Source: Phyllostachys edulis (taxonomy: Eukaryota > Streptophyta > Magnoliopsida > Poales > Poaceae). Taken from it: 64,000 bases of DNA. A model generated the notes under the pieces. It made no database searches. It saw nothing but the letters and a program-made list of their open reading frames with translations, and was not told where the DNA came from. Location: assembly GCA_036346405.1 (NCBI GenBank), contig CM070561.1:7070834-7134833 (forward strand). Direction: 5' to 3'. A program made the position numbers and the translations under genes. Shown here piece by piece: positions 23,266 through 33,475 of this stretch. The first letter of the stretch is position 1. Each line of letters starts with the position of its first letter.

Positions 23266-23940
23266 AAAAACCTCTTGGTCTTACACGTGGCGAGGGCGAC
23301 TGTACTGTCCCTCAAGGAGTGTAGCATGTGGTAGAGAAGTGGTAGTGTGGGTTCGACGACACATAAATGGAGTTTTTGTTGCTAATCCATGCCGAGTGGG
23401 AAGACGAAACTTCTTGGAGATGAGTGTTGAAGACCGTCAATGGCGCGATGAGTCGTGCAAGAGGCCGCTGCGTGTGGCAACAAGGAGAAAGCCGCTACAC
23501 GTGGAAAGAGGTTGCAGACGATCTGCAACCGTGAGTCGGCATGTCAAGATTAGGGGGAAAATTGTTAGATATAATCTTGACTTCTTAGTGTTTTGCATGT
23601 TAATTGAATTTGCATGTTAGTTTGCATGGTAGATTTAGTGGAGCTAGCAGCTGTAAATTAGTTAATAGAGTAATTAGCTAGTGATTGTAGTGGTGGCATG
23701 TCAAGATTAGGGGGAACATTGTTAGATATAATCTTGACTTCTTAGTGTTTTGCATGCTAATTGAATTTGCATGTTAGTTTGCATGGTAGATTTAGTGGAG
23801 CTAGTGGCTGCAAATTAGTTAATAGAGTAATTAGCTAGTGCATATGGTGGAGGTAGTGGTGTTAGTGGGGAGGTTACATGTCATATTGTAGCTATCAAAA
23901 ACATTGTAACCAGTTTGTAATGTTTTTTTTACGTAAGAAG
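23266..23940 (+). mobile_element. worn 3' end of another copia element
   Basis: A G-rich polypurine tract (ATTAGGGGGAAAATT) is followed by a TGTTAGATATAATCTTGAC LTR start. The LTR end could not be identified. The upstream G+C-rich tail resembles the tail of the copia at 62500-62980. No protein domain remains. Confidence 0.5.
23541..23854 (+). repeat. 157-bp tandem duplication of tract plus LTR start
   Basis: The segment beginning atgtcaagattagggggaa occurs at 23541 and again at 23698, with only a few differences through the following 150 bp. The polypurine tract and the LTR's first bases are therefore duplicated in tandem. Confidence 0.85.
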
Positions 23941-24059
23941 GTAGAAGAATCTTTACCTTATGACCATTATATTGCATTGGTTGTCAAACAAAAGTTTACA
24001 AAAGAAAGAGAAAAATAAGAAACGAAAGTAAAAGAAAGAAAGGAATGAAAATAAAACGT

Positions 24060-24445
24060 GAACGAAAAGAGTTACAATAAGAGGTGGCACCATTGACGCA
24101 TAACAATTTGAAACTTGGGTTTGGCCCGGTACATCCAAAGAGTGATCTGTTTTGAATCTTCTGTAGTAGAATCGTCACATTGTTCTCAGATTGCTGAAAG
24201 ACCCGATTATTTCTCAGAATCCATAATATGTGCGCGCAAGCCGCAAAACAGATTGGCCATATTTTGTTGAAAGTTTTATCCTTTAACATAATCTTTTCCA
24301 GAAATTGTAGTATGTTCTAAGCTGAGTTTGCTTCTTGTGCAAGACCTAATTTTTTCCAGAGACTGTCTGCAAGCTGGCAGCGCAAGATAATGTGATCAAT
24401 TGTTTCTATAATTCTATTGCAGGGCAGATGTCGCAATGCGGGTCT
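24060..24445 (-). pseudogene. LINE reverse transcriptase C-terminal (zf-RVT) fragment
   Basis: On the minus strand CDICP starts a zinc-binding zf-RVT pattern, followed after a one-base shift by ETIDHIILRCQLADSLWKKL. The frame continues NKIWPICFAACAHILWILRNNR and then loses similarity. This is the C-terminal region of plant non-LTR retrotransposon RT proteins. The rest of the LINE is absent. One stop and one frameshift are present. Confidence 0.65.
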
Positions 24446-25193
24446 GGCAGTTTGTAATGTGATAAGCAATGGAATAACATAAGAGAGAAAAGACACAAGT
24501 GGTTAGGAGTCGCAAAACTATGGGTTCATCTTCTTGTATGCGTATGTTCTATTAAAAAACAATGGGCGAGTTCTTTCCAAGAGCTAGACCAACACTCCGC
24601 ATCCGGAACAACATCCTGACCACCGAGCGCATGCGGCCCTGCCACTTCACGTACTAGCGCATGGTGCCGACTTCTTCTCCCCGGAGCACTGGCCGCCGTT
24701 CATGGAGTTCGTCTTGCTTGCCGTCGTGTCTTGGGGACGAGGACGACTGGCCCGGCGACGAGGAGCGCGAGATGGCCTCGTCGGGCAATGTCAATGCGAT
24801 GGAGGCGCAAGCAGTTTGACTTACGATGATGTCTCACTGTCTTCTTGATCTACATATGTACATCAGTATCATTGACGAGTGATGGTACTTGTACTAGTAG
24901 TAGTGATTTAGCTGACATGAGATGAGATGATCCAATTATTAGTGGATCAGAGTTGAAGTGTATGTGCATTTCATTTAGTTTGATGATGCTGTTGTATTTG
25001 GTGACCGTATATATCATGATTATGTCGTCTCAACTCAAGATGAGACCATATTTTTTCAAGGAATATGAGACCATACTGCAATTTTGAGTTGACAACTGCC
25101 GTTGCAATGGTTGAGATAGATGGCAGCTTGAATCTCTTTGACTTCTTGGTGTTTCTCTTCTTATCTAGGAAATATGTTGTGAAATTATTCAAA
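24446..25193. other. unassigned interval with a G+C-rich patch
   Basis: 24590-24830 is G+C-rich and looks like worn coding sequence, but no family was recognised and all frames are broken. The rest is A+T-rich. Confidence 0.3.
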
Positions 25194-25224
25194 CTAGAAG
25201 ATCACCCGTGCCATATGGCACGGG
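25194..25224 (-). other. Helitron-type 3' terminus
   Basis: CCCGTGCCATATGGCACGGG at 25205-25224 is its own reverse complement. On the minus strand it is followed by TGATCTT and CTAG, with host T next. This is the hairpin-CTRR arrangement of Helitron 3' ends. Confidence 0.6.
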
Positions 25225-25821
25225 CGGTAATTGACTGGTATTGAGCAGAAACTGAGTTATATTAGATAGATCATATAATCTGTAGTGTAGGTACATAGTT
25301 AATTGTAGCATCTGTTGAACTAACAAAATAACTATTATTTGCGGTATTGACATGAAGAGGAAGGGAATGATGATATATAAACTGAGTTGCAAACGTTTAC
25401 AAAACAATTCTATCAACAGTCAGTAAATGGCATCAAACAAATTTATTAGGTTTACATCTTGGAATTGCTATAAGGTAGGAAGGATTATCAAGTTTAAGCT
25501 ACGATTAGAATCAGAGAAACCACAAGAAAATTTATAAAACAAAATTGCAACTAAAAGGTTTCACTCTGCCCATATAAAAAAGTTTAATTTTTAATAAAAA
25601 AAAACCATTCAACCATCTTGAAACTGGAAGTGCTATGTTCCCTGGTCTGCAGCCGCCTGTAGGGTTAGATGGTCTCCGCATTCCCTATAGTTGCAGGGAG
25701 ATACGTAAGAAGCTATGGATAAATAAAAAAATAACCGAATTGAACCACTGGAGTCTGATTCTTTGTAGCACCTAGAACAAAACATTGCATGGACCACTTG
25801 AATTATAGCAACTTTGCAAAC

Positions 25822-26118
25822 CTTGTAGTTCTTAGGCATAGTGAAGAATTGCAAGGTTGATTTCAGTCCAATAGTCAAACCCAAGCCTGACAGGAAGAAA
25901 ATCAAATGTCCCATGTAGTATACACATTTCAATGGTTTAGGCCCTCAATAAATTCAAATTGAAAAATTAGAGGAAACCTACATTGCCCATTGAAAGTAGC
26001 CCTTGTCGAAGAAGAAGATAAACCTACATTGCCCATCGCAAGTAGCCCTTGTTGAAGAAGAAAATGATTCCCGAAATGAGAACAATACTCCAAAGCCACC
26101 AAAGCTTATCCCAATCTT
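25822..26118 (-). pseudogene. GOT1-like gene fragment, copy A
   Basis: Minus-strand pieces resemble two neighbouring exons of the Golgi transport protein GOT1, a small four-helix membrane protein of ER-Golgi traffic. 26118-26028 reads KIGISFGGFGVLFSF, then after an indel FFFNK and LLAMGN. 25910-25822 reads FLSGLGLTIGLKSTLQFF and MPKNYK, followed by GT. The sequence between is intron-like. Part of the first exon end (CTT...CCCAT) is repeated at 25981-26010. Frames are broken. I take this as a captured fragment, not a working gene. Confidence 0.65.
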
Positions 26119-26480
26119 TGCAAGAGGAAAATGCTAAGCCTCAAATTATAGTGGGTAGACCAACAGCACAGCATTGAAAATAGGAATAAAAGAAAACCCA
26201 GCCAATGAAACACTGCCTTGGATGATGTATAATGTGATATTGTCTATCACAATATAGACATTGAATTGAAACTTAACAGCAAGGCACATTTATGTAGTGC
26301 AGAAAGATTCTTCTAGCGATCAATTATAGCCCAAGAGAAAACCTTCCGTGCAACCTCTGAGACAATTCCTGCAAAATTTCAAATAAAAAAAGTCAGAATT
26401 GAACCACTGGAGCCTGATTCTTTGTAGCACCTAGAACAAAACATTGCATGGACCAATTGAATTATAGAAACTTTGCAAAC

Positions 26481-26726
26481 CTTGTAGTTCTTAGGCTTAG
26501 TGAAGAATTGCAAGGTTGATTTCAGTCCAATAGTCAAAAACCCAAGCCCGACAGAAGAAAATCGAAATGTCCCACAGTATACACATTTCAATGGTTTAGG
26601 CCCTCAATAAATTCAAATTAAAAATAGAGAAACCTACATTGCCCATTGCAAGTAGCCCTTGTCGAAGAAGAAAATGATTCCTTAAATGAGAAGAATACTC
26701 CAAAGCCGAATCGCTTATCCCAATCT
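26481..26726 (-). pseudogene. GOT1-like gene fragment, copy B
   Basis: This is a second copy of the same two exon-like pieces: 26726-26638, and 26575-26481 with TIGLKSTLQFFTKPKNYK. It is about 90% similar to the copy at 25822-26118 by eye, with its own indels. Its second exon keeps Lys where copy A has Met, closer to the usual GOT1 sequence. Confidence 0.65.
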
Positions 26727-26834
26727 CTGCAAGAGGAAAATCAAAAGCCTCAAACTATAGTAGGTAGACCAACAAAGACAAAGATCGAAAATAGGAAGAA
26801 AAAAACCCGAGCAATGAAACACCGCCTTGGATGA

Positions 26835-27510
26835 TGTATAATGTGATACTTCTTTCGATAAAAAAAGTGTGAGAAAAAATGAAAACAAAATAGCGAGGTA
26901 GTCCTCACGATCGAGCCACGACCTTCGTGTTAACCTTTCAAGCACTAAAAGCAGATTCTAGACTAAGGAAGATGATATTGTTGCTCATTCATAATATGTT
27001 CTATAATATTATGCTAGATTCCAATGGTAACTGAATTAGCACAAGAGCTTGCCAACAATTCGATGAAAGCATGCAAACATGACCATAAACATTCATATGT
27101 CCTGGGCGTACAGTTCTGAAGAGGATCGATCACCTGACGCTGATGCTACCGGCCGACGGAGCTGTGGATGTCCTCTACCACCACGCAGACACACAGACTG
27201 CCAAGTCTGATGCGTCATCACCAGATCGGCGGCCGCCTGGGGAACAAAAGGGAAGGAATTCGGGGCAGGAGAAGCGCGGTTGCGACAGGAGGGGAGACGC
27301 GGTACCAGATTAGCGACGGCCGCTCAGGGGAACCGAGAGGTGAGGATGGGCGCCACGGGAGACCCACGGGAGTAGATCAGTGGAGGACGGAAAGAAATAA
27401 TATGATTAGGAACTGTAGCATAGGAAATAAAAGCTAGAGGTATTGTAAATTTGTAATCTATGGCATTAAACCTTAATTCTTCCCTTTTTTGTGTGTGGGA
27501 CATAAACAAA
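26835..27510. other. mixed interval with G+C-rich exon-like patch
   Basis: 27120-27370 is G+C-rich and resembles a 5' exon or leader on the minus strand (GGCGGCCGCCGATCTGG complement). No protein family was recognised. The rest is A+T-rich. Confidence 0.3.
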
Positions 27511-27514
27511 CTAA

Positions 27515-28190
27515 GTTATAAGACTACATCATTGACACTACATGGTATAATAAGTAATAATTTAAACCTTCAAAATTTATTCTTTTGCTGGTAATGCTGA
27601 TTCAACCTAACTGCAGAAGAGGGTAGCAACAATCTAACATACAAATGGTGTTAGCAAAAAAAAAATGATAGTTAACTTCATAAACTACTTATGGACCGTA
27701 GGCTCAACAAACTGTCATGACAAAAGAAGCTAGCAATGCACTTTTGGTGTCCAGGGAACCGCATCCCCATTAGTCATTTCAAAGATGATGCAATGATTCA
27801 AAAGTTCAATAAAAACATCATGGATGAAGTTCATATAGCTTATATAAGACTACATCATTGACACTACATGGTATAATAAGTAACAATTTAAACCTCCAAA
27901 ATTTCTTCTTCTCGGTAATGTTGATTCAATCTAACTACGTAAGAGGGTAGCAACAATCTAACATACAAATGGTGTTAGCAAAAAAATGATAGTTAACTTC
28001 ATAAACTACTTATGGATCGTAGCCTCAACAAACTATCATGACAAAAGAAGCTAGCAATGCGCTTTTGGTGTCCAGGAACCGCATCCCCATTAACCATTTC
28101 AAAGATGACGCAATGATTCAAAAGTTCAACAAAAACATCATGGATGAAGTTCATATAGTTTATATTAGCAACGTGTCCCAGCATCGAAAG
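27515..28190. repeat. tandem duplication of about 326 bp
   Basis: The segment from ataagactacatcattgaca to aacatcatggatgaagttca occurs at about 27518 and again at about 27844 with a few substitutions and indels. On the minus strand both carry a short readable stretch (NYMNFIHDVF, LLNHC) of unknown identity, probably another captured exon. Confidence 0.8.
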
Positions 28191-29000
28191 GATACTTGGG
28201 CATGTCCAAGCATTCCATTGTCTGCTACCTCAAAGATCCAATGAATATATCTACATGGATAGACTGATCATCAAGCATTGTTATAATATATCTAGCTGCA
28301 CCTCCATCATATCTAGAGAAATTGAGTTATATATGACTGAATTAGCAAGTCATGGAACACTACAATTGAACTGGAAAGTATGCTGTCAATTAGTTCACTG
28401 GCTGATTGATGCATATAACTATCTAGTTTCATTTTCGTTTTGTCATAAACAACTTTACCATAAACTAATTGTTCCAAACTGCAAAACATTCGGTACGAAG
28501 GCATTGCTCGACTTATGAATCATGAAAATGTATCCATAGTTTCATACACAGCTAACCTCGAACAGTATCTATACCTACAATTTTACATTGACTGAATTTA
28601 TTCCATCATCTGTCCAGTTCAGATTGTGAACTCAGAGCCCTGCTCAATTCCAAATTACCTTGACTGAGTAAAAGTACATATCTGTATGTTGATTTCGCCC
28701 GTGTGTGTGTGTGTGTGTGTGTGTAGCTTCGGCCAACCAAAAAAACCAACGTTCTCAGCTAGAAATCAAAATAAAGAACTCACTCACCTGAATGAAGTTG
28801 GTGAACTTGGGATCTTGTGCACTGTGGGCATAATTATTCTATTTCAGCTTCATTTTCACCTGTACTGCTCAATGTTCATACCCAACGCTTGCACTTATCT
28901 CCTGAATCTGAAAAATTCTACTAGTTAGAATTTCCAACCACAACCCCCTCCCACTAAGGTATGTACTAATACTCAAAGACAATTTTTGTTTGAATCATGA
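28191..29000. other. A+T-rich interval inside the Helitron-like segment
   Basis: No gene was recognised. On the minus strand AAGATCCCAAGTTCACCAAC ends at a GTGAGT donor and follows a CCCACAG acceptor at about 28830-28790, so it may be a captured exon. Confidence 0.3.
28701..28724. repeat. (GT)12 microsatellite
   Basis: Twelve uninterrupted GT units. Confidence 0.95.
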
Positions 29001-29011
29001 ATTATGTTCTA

Positions 29012-29392
29012 TCATCCGTCAATAATACATTGCCCAAACAAACATGTTCTACGAAAGGATTTGATGAACTCGATCAATGAATGGACGAAAAACTCTGACC
29101 CTGTACACGCAGACAAAGCAACAAAATCATCCCGCAACACCACATCTGTGAGCGCACACATAGGAACGCAATTAGCAACAGAGAACACGCAGCATCGACC
29201 AACCTTGAGAACGAAGGGCAGCAGCACGGTGGCTGCGAATGCGACGCAGGCGAGTAGTGGCGGCGCCGGGGTCGAGCCAGGGCCAAGGCCGGCGGCGGTG
29301 GCGGTAGCGCCAGAGGGAGGCGGCGGCCGAGGGTGGGGGAAGGCCGGGGAGGAGGCGGCATGGAGCTCCATTCGGCCATAGCAAAGCACCAA
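29012..29392 (-). pseudogene. G+C-rich captured first-exon-like sequence
   Basis: On the minus strand a frame starting near MELHAASSPAFPHPRPPPPS has a Pro/Ala-rich N-terminus and one hydrophobic segment (LLACVAFAATVLLPFVLK) ending directly at an AAG/GTTGGT donor. The composition is that of a grass 5' exon with a transit or signal-anchor region. No family was recognised. It may belong with the small exon near 28800. The long Pro/Ser-rich frames to its right are low-complexity readings. Confidence 0.3.
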
Positions 29393-29593
29393 GAGGGGGA
29401 TGAATGGAGGAGTGGGGAAACGAAGAAGAGGAATGGGTAGGGAGGCCTAGGGGGCGGGAGGGAGAAAGAGGGAGGAAGAGGGAGGGAGGCGGAGAACAGA
29501 GAGGGAAGGAGGGATCTGCAGCGGGAGGGAAGGAGCCGGAGGGAGCGGGAGGCGGAGGCGGCGGCGGTGGAAGCAGCTAGGGGAGGAGCGGCG

Positions 29594-29749
29594 GCACGCG
29601 GGACGGAGCGGGAGAGGAAGAGGGAGGGGTAGGAGGCGGCGCTGAGTGGCAGAGGGGAGGCGGCGAGGGGGGCACGCGGGATGGAGCGGGAGAGGAAGAG
29701 GGAGGGGTAGGAGGCGGCGCTGAGTGGCGGAGGGGAGGCGGTGAGGTGG
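29594..29749. repeat. 78-bp purine-rich tandem repeat
   Basis: A unit beginning gcacgcggga.ggagcggga occurs at 29594 and 29672. The surrounding 29400-29780 is almost pure purine on the plus strand. Confidence 0.85.
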
Positions 29750-30010
29750 GCCAGGAGGCGGCTGGCACCAGGGACGGAGACAGGTGGGGAGCAACAAGAG
29801 AGCGAGAGCGAGAGAGGAGATGCGAGAAGAAAGGGGAACAGACGCATCCAGCAGCTTCCCTTCGCGAGCGACGTGTCCTAGTTCGCGAGCGAGCGCAGGC
29901 GGCCGTCCGGACCAAGCGCAGGAGCTCCATCGTGACCGGCCGCTCCGCATTCGACGGACGAATTTTTTTGGGGCGACGTGGCAGGGCAGCTGAGCTGCCT
30001 TTCTTCCAAG

Positions 30011-30382
30011 AATAAAATTTAGTAATAAGGGACTTTAGCAGGCTTAATCCCTTGTGTTATTTTCCACATGAATTATTCTCTCTCAATTGTCATAATAGAT
30101 CACCAAAAGTACTTACACTATCTAAAAGAAGAAACACTGAGAGTTCTAAAACAGTTATTAGCGATCGAGGGTGCACCTACTCATGCTCCATAAGTCATGT
30201 TAGTTGCATGTCCAGTTTTGTTCGCATCCGACTCAATTAAATTGATCATTTGTAATTGCCATCAGTGGATTTACAGTTGACTGAACTGTATCTTTGTTCT
30301 GATGACATTCTCCAATCTTAACAGTTAACAATCCACTAAAAAAACCATGAACAATAGATTTTTTTTACCAAAGCCTTAGTGA
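30011..30382. other. unassigned A+T-rich flank
   Basis: No coding or repeat signal was recognised between the Helitron-like segment and the MITE. Confidence 0.3.
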
Positions 30383-30501
30383 GGGCTTGTTTGGATACAG
30401 AGGAAATAGAACAAATCTCTTCGGATTGGAAGATATTATAGTTCAAATTCCTAGCCAATCTGAAGAGATTGAGTCGGATCACAGTATATCCAAACAAGTC
30501 C
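30383..30501. mobile_element. Tourist-like MITE, 119 bp
   Basis: The ends GGGCTTGTTTGGATA and TATCCAAACAAGTCC are inverted repeats with one mismatch. Inside, CTCTTCGGATTGG pairs with CCAATCTGAAGAG, so the whole folds back. TGA stands before it. The matching T follows at 30502 and GA resumes at 63487, giving a 3-bp target duplication once the copia is removed. Ends and length fit the Tourist (PIF/Harbinger) class, although TGA departs from the usual TWA. Confidence 0.7.
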
Positions 30502-30502
30502 T

Positions 30503-30958
30503 TGTTAGATTAATCTAGTTTTGGTATTTTAGTTTCTAAGTTTAGGTGAGTCATAGTCCGTTTCAAAGTCTGGCTGTGAAACCGTTTCCGTGTCCTAGTC
30601 AAGTCAGTTTTGGGTGTGTATATAAAGAGGTCGTAGTGCCATGTAAAAGAGCACCGAGTTGAGTTGAAGAAATAAGAAAAAGAAAAAAGAGGAGCAGCAG
30701 CTCCCGGAAAGAAACCAGACTTTGCTGTGTCCTGTCGTTTTTCTCTCCAGAAGCAAAGAAACAAAGCGCTACTACTAGCTCCAGAGAAGAAGGAAGGCAA
30801 AGAAAAGCTATCACGTGAAGGGAAAAGGCTCCAGGGAGGTGCTGTGCTTGTGGGTCACATCAAGGAAGAGATAGGGCTAGTGGGACCCACGGAAAAGGCT
30901 GGTTTGCTCCAAGTGCTTTGCTAGTATTACGTGATTTCCAATAAGGCAAATTTCAACA
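30503..30958 (+). repeat. 5' LTR of the copia element (456 bp)
   Basis: It starts TGTTAGATTAATC and ends TTTCAACA. It matches 62984-63481 over its length except for a 41-bp duplication found only in the latter. A TATATAAA box is at 30619. Confidence 0.92.
30619..30626 (+). promoter_or_regulatory. TATA box of the copia LTR
   Basis: TATATAAA is present at the same place in the 3' LTR (63101-63108). Confidence 0.6.
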
Positions 30959-30960
30959 AG

Positions 30961-30973
30961 TCGTATCAGAGCG
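30961..30973 (+). promoter_or_regulatory. primer-binding site (initiator Met tRNA variant)
   Basis: TCGTATCAGAGCG lies two bases after the LTR and differs from the canonical TGGTATCAGAGC at the second base. Confidence 0.7.
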
Positions 30974-30991
30974 TTCTAATCTTGACGGTGA

Positions 30992-31305
30992 TTGAAGATC
31001 ATGGACGACAAGGCGAAGACCCGGGATGGGCTGATCTCCCACCTATATCCTGTCCTGACGACCGACAATTATCCGGTGTGGGCTATGAAGATGAAGGCAA
31101 ACATGCGCGCCCAGGGAGTCTGGGGTGCAGTCGATCCGAAGGCAAAGGACAAGGAGGTGGACGACAAGGTAGACCAGATGGCCATCATCTACCAGGCGGT
31201 GCCAAACTCCATGATGCGGCAGCTCATCGGCAAGGAGACGTCACGTGAGGCGTGGGTGACGCTTCAAAAGATGCACGAGGGATTTGATCGTGTGAAGGAG
31301 GTGCG
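30992..31305 (+). pseudogene. gag: copia gag, first part
   Basis: It starts MKIMDDKAKTRDGLISHLYP (an inner Met at MDDK is equally possible). YPVWAMKMKANMRAQGVWGA matches the DUF4219 region, and SREAWVTLQKMHEGFDRVKE matches the UBN2 region. Gag forms the capsid of the virus-like particle. The frame is intact up to the target site GTGCG, where a CRM-like element is inserted. It resumes in the same frame at 39121. Confidence 0.85.
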
Positions 31306-32212
31306 TGATGGGGACGGGGTCCCGATCTTCCAACAGGTTCTGGATATGTTCGATTTGGTGGAGGCGCGACACAAATCGATTCGGCTTCCGAACAACACGC
31401 TCGAACCCGCAATCGCAGCACCACGCCTCCTCGGGTTATCAACCGTCGCTGCCCGTTGACCTCGCCAAGAAGGCTAATCCTCGCTGCGAATCAAGAACAC
31501 AAGCAAGAACAAGGAAGAACACAACGGAATTGCAGATGTATTGTTTTAGCACTCGAAAGTTGGGGTCTCACAAACCGATGAACGGCGAAACTGTTCAAGA
31601 CAGAATTAATCTAAGCAAAACCCAACCCTAATGGTGGGGGTGGCGGCTGGATATAAAGGATTGAGGGGCGTGCAAAACCCCTGAACGCGCCCTAATGGGC
31701 TCCAACACGATACAAAGCCGAACGGCCCAAAAGACGGTGGCGCAGCACCCTGACAGATTCTGAAGGCCCACTTGTTTCGACGATTCCCGTTGACTCAGAA
31801 GGAATTTTGACATGGGACCAGAGCCATTGGAAAGGTAGTCTTCTCAGCTTTCCATACATATGTGGAGCATCCAAAACGGAGCCCGGATGCGATCTGGGCG
31901 TCCGTTTTAGTGCGGTCTGGTCCTGGACTCCGAATTGGATTCGAAGTCGGCTTGAGTTGGGCCTCCAACATGATTCGACCGCCCTTGCTGGACTTGTGCG
32001 CCTCGTAGCCCTTCTCCAAGTACTCCCAGGTCCTCTCCATGGTTCCTAATCATAATTAAATCATTAGGTAGCAATCGGTTCTCAAATGAACAAAAGGAAG
32101 TACTTAGGAACGAGCTCACCAGAATTCAATTGTCGGTATGAGCTCTAGTGATTGGTCCTTGAATGTCAAGTGGAGGATTGTTGTGTGTATCCGAAGGGTG
32201 ATGTCCTCATCA
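31306..32212 (-). repeat. 3' LTR of the CRM-like element (907 bp)
   Basis: In element orientation it starts TGATGAGGACATCACCC and ends GTCCCCATCA. The 3' end of the pol reading frame lies in its first 100 bp. Confidence 0.92.
32120..32180 (-). other. CR-like motif encoded in the LTR
   Basis: On the minus strand one frame reads PPLDIQGPITRAHTDN and then stops. GPITRA-type motifs downstream of integrase, reaching into the LTR, are a described mark of CRM elements and were proposed to guide centromere targeting. It is in a different frame from the integrase end (an indel near QEG), so in this copy it is not joined. Confidence 0.5.
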
Positions 32213-33475
32213 TCCTCCCCTCTTGAAGCGGAGTTGTCCTCAACTCAGCCTCATCTTCTTCTCCCAAGTATGGCTTCAAATCTGAAATGTTAAAGGTGGG
32301 ACTAACCCCAAACTCGGGAGGCAACTCAAGTTTATATGCATTATCATTTATCTTCTCAACTATCTTAAAAGGACCAGCAGCTCTAGGCATCAATTTTGAC
32401 TTTCTTAACTCAGGAAATCTATCCTTTCTCAAGTGCAACCAAACAAAATCACCCGGTTCAAGTTTAACTTCCTTTCTACCTTTACTACCAGTAATCCTAT
32501 ATTTTTCATTCATCTTTTCAATGTTTGCCTTAGTAGTCTCATGCATTTTGACAATAAAATCAGCACGCTCCTTAGCATCATTATGAACTCTCTCACTAGT
32601 AGGCAAAGGTAAAATATCAAGAGGGGCACGGGGATTGAATCCATATACTACCTGAAAAGGACTTACCTTGGTGGTGGAGTGTTCCGCTCGATTATATGCG
32701 AACTCAACATGCGGCAAACACTCTTCCCACAGCTTCAAATTATCCTTCAAAACAGCTCTTAGCATGGTAGACAATGTGCGGTTCACCACCTCGGTTTGGC
32801 CATCAGTTTGTGGGTGACATGTTGTAGAGAACAACAACTTTGTACCCAACTTGTTCCATAGAGTACGCCAAAAGTGACTCAAGAACTTGGCATCACGATC
32901 TGAAACAATAGTAGAAGGCATACCATGCAAGCGAACTATCTCTTTGAAAAAGATGTCAGCAATATGAATGGCATCATCGGTTTTATGACATGGTATAAAA
33001 TGAGCCATCTTAGAAAAACGATCCACAACAACAAAAATGCTATCCCTCCCCCTCTTAGTCCTGGGCAATCCTAAAACAAAGTCCATAGAAATATCGCCCA
33101 CGGAATAGAAGGAACAGAAGAGGCATATACAAACCATGTGGATTCAAGCGAGACTTAGCTTTTTGACATGTAGTGCAATGAGCCACAAACCGCTCAACAT
33201 CTCGCCTCATCTTTGGCCAAAAGAAGTGTGTGGCGTAACGTCCTCCGTCTTCTTAGCACCAAAATGTCCCATCAAACCGCCTCCATGCGCCTCTGCAACA
33301 ATAAAAAGACGAACGGATCCAATCGAATGCATAGGCGGTTAGCTCTAAACAAGAACCCATCATTGATCACGAATTTATTCCATGCTTGTCCCTCTTTACA
33401 ATGCAACAACACATCCTTAAAATCAGCATCTAAAGCATATTGTCCTTTAATGGTTTGAAGACCAAAATGTGACAA
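32181..33475 (-). pseudogene. pol: chromovirus integrase
   Basis: The zinc-binding HHCC part is only partly readable (FVINDGFLFRANRLCI, then HCTTCQKAKSRLNPHG at about 33170). The core has Asp in GDISMDFVLGLPRT and IVSDRDAKFL, and Glu in TDGQTEVVNRTL. The C-terminal part has the GPF-type signature AAGPFKIVEKINDNAYKLEL, then FNISDLKPYLGEED. The long frame from about 33100 to 32166 is intact. A frameshift near 33130 separates it from the zinc-binding part. The frame ends inside the 3' LTR. The family function is insertion of element DNA. Confidence 0.9.
32213..32226 (-). promoter_or_regulatory. polypurine tract of the CRM-like element
   Basis: The minus strand reads CAAGAGGGGAGGAT just before the 3' LTR's TGATGAGG. 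Confidence 0.7.

Larger units (their letters stand above)
25194..30010 (-). mobile_element. Helitron-like segment with captured gene fragments
   Basis: On the minus strand the left end has the form expected of a Helitron 3' end: a perfect 20-bp palindrome, seven bases, CTAG, then T. Inside are duplicated GOT1-like exon fragments and other gene-like pieces, as is common in plant Helitrons. No Rep/helicase gene is visible, so it would be non-autonomous. The 5' end (TC on the minus strand) was not found. The right limit given is only where gene-like sequence stops. Confidence 0.45.

Noticed and set aside
24541..24840. Host gene exon in the G+C-rich patch
   Set aside because: Every frame is interrupted and no family could be recognised. 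It was kept only as an unassigned interval.
29074..29950. Long Pro/Ser/Leu-rich minus-strand frames
   Set aside because: They overlap in several frames across a purine-rich tandem repeat. Low complexity and the lack of codon bias or domain make them artefacts of composition.
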